Translations under genes and position numbers: made by a program
Part shown: positions 63,510 through 64,000 of the stretch, one piece after another
Layout: every line of letters begins with the position of its first letter
Numbering within the stretch: position 1 is the first letter of the stretch
The notes under the pieces: model-generated
Seen by the model: the letters and a program-made list of their open reading frames with translations, nothing else
What the model was told of the DNA's origin: nothing
Databases searched by the model: none
Source: Arion vulgaris
Taxonomy: Eukaryota > Mollusca > Gastropoda > Stylommatophora > Arionidae
Direction of reading: 5' to 3'
Assembly: GCA_020796225.1 (NCBI GenBank)
Contig: CM036767.1
Location: forward strand, 15,406,427 to 15,470,426
Length of the DNA: 64,000 nt

Positions 63510-64000
63510 ACAAACTCAAAACATTTCTTATTTGACACAAATGATTAAATCCTGTTCCAAGTTAGCAGATATTTTATTTCATACTGTACACTTGTTGAAC
63601 TCCCAAACACATTTGGTTAGGTCATAAATTAAAGAATTAATTACTTTCATTTAACACAATTAACATAGAATTTATAACTTATTTCATTGTTTCTTCTTTT
63701 TCTTCTTCATCATTATACTCCTTATCTGCATCAGAGTTTTTCTCAACTGGGAGCACACGTAAAAAAAAAAGGATAACATCCATTGCTTTGTGAAAATTCT
63801 AGTGATTTGATTCTATTGATTGATCTCAAAGAAATTCAAGTAATTTTATGAATAGGTAAAACACAAACAGTATGAATAAAAAAAATGTTGACGTAAAAGG
63901 TTATATTGTAACAAAGGTTTAAACATGCGTGACATGGTCCACTGCTGTAAATTGATTATTACTTGCTCCGCTCCTTGTGGAGCATAGGGCCTCAACAATT
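63510..64000. other. AT-rich sequence without recognised content
   Basis: No exon, repeat family or RNA gene could be assigned. Confidence 0.4.

Noticed and set aside
1..64000. An undescribed defence, toxin or biosynthetic system
   Set aside because: Apart from the cadherin and mobile-element genes I found no other conserved coding content on either strand.

Overview
This is animal nuclear DNA: GT-AG introns, tRNA-derived SINEs, 5'-truncated LINE (non-LTR retrotransposon) pieces, TTAA-targeted MITEs and satellites. No bacterial operon, CRISPR array, rRNA or intact tRNA gene was found. The mix of SINE and LINE families, plus a long non-classical cadherin, suggests a lophotrochozoan, perhaps a mollusc. 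That is a low-confidence impression, because no taxonomic marker is present.

The one host gene I can support is a long + strand cadherin. I resolved 24 coding exons by joining reading frames across splice sites, from an internal exon at 2383 to a stop codon at 52885. The 5' end (signal peptide and first cadherin repeats) lies outside the window. The exons total about 3.9 kb in a 50.5 kb span and encode about 1,300 residues. In order these are: the end of one extracellular cadherin (EC) repeat, seven complete EC repeats, a degenerate ninth repeat, a membrane-proximal domain resembling the membrane-adjacent domain of CDH23/PCDH15-type cadherins, one transmembrane helix, a basic juxtamembrane stretch, and a tail ending in a Glu-Pro-rich degenerate repeat. 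Exon phases agree at every junction except inside exon 14 (30311-30506), which carries a net +1 frameshift.

The introns are mostly transposon debris. Six SINE-like families (called A to F here) and further short repeats recur in both orientations, many with target-site duplications and several nested in one another. LINE remains are chiefly reverse-transcriptase, RNase H and 3'-terminal fragments. Two or three MITE families use TTAA targets, one element has hAT-like ends, one MITE has long perfect ends, and there is a fold-back family. At least five tandem arrays grew out of identifiable parents: a cadherin exon with its splice donor (33.05-33.52 kb), a LINE 3' end (20.05-20.6 kb), a SINE core (36.95-37.2 kb), a LINE reverse-transcriptase segment (50.6-51.83 kb) and a short interspersed repeat (58.3-59.88 kb).

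Downstream of 52885 the window is repeats, apart from one exon-like open segment at 55113-55324. Its phase matches a cryptic donor inside the last cadherin exon, so it may be an alternative C-terminus. I see no previously undescribed defence or enzymatic system. The points worth a second look are the possible transcript variants of the cadherin (frameshifted exon, duplicated donors, decayed exon copy, optional membrane anchor, alternative tail) and the local origin of tandem arrays from mobile elements.
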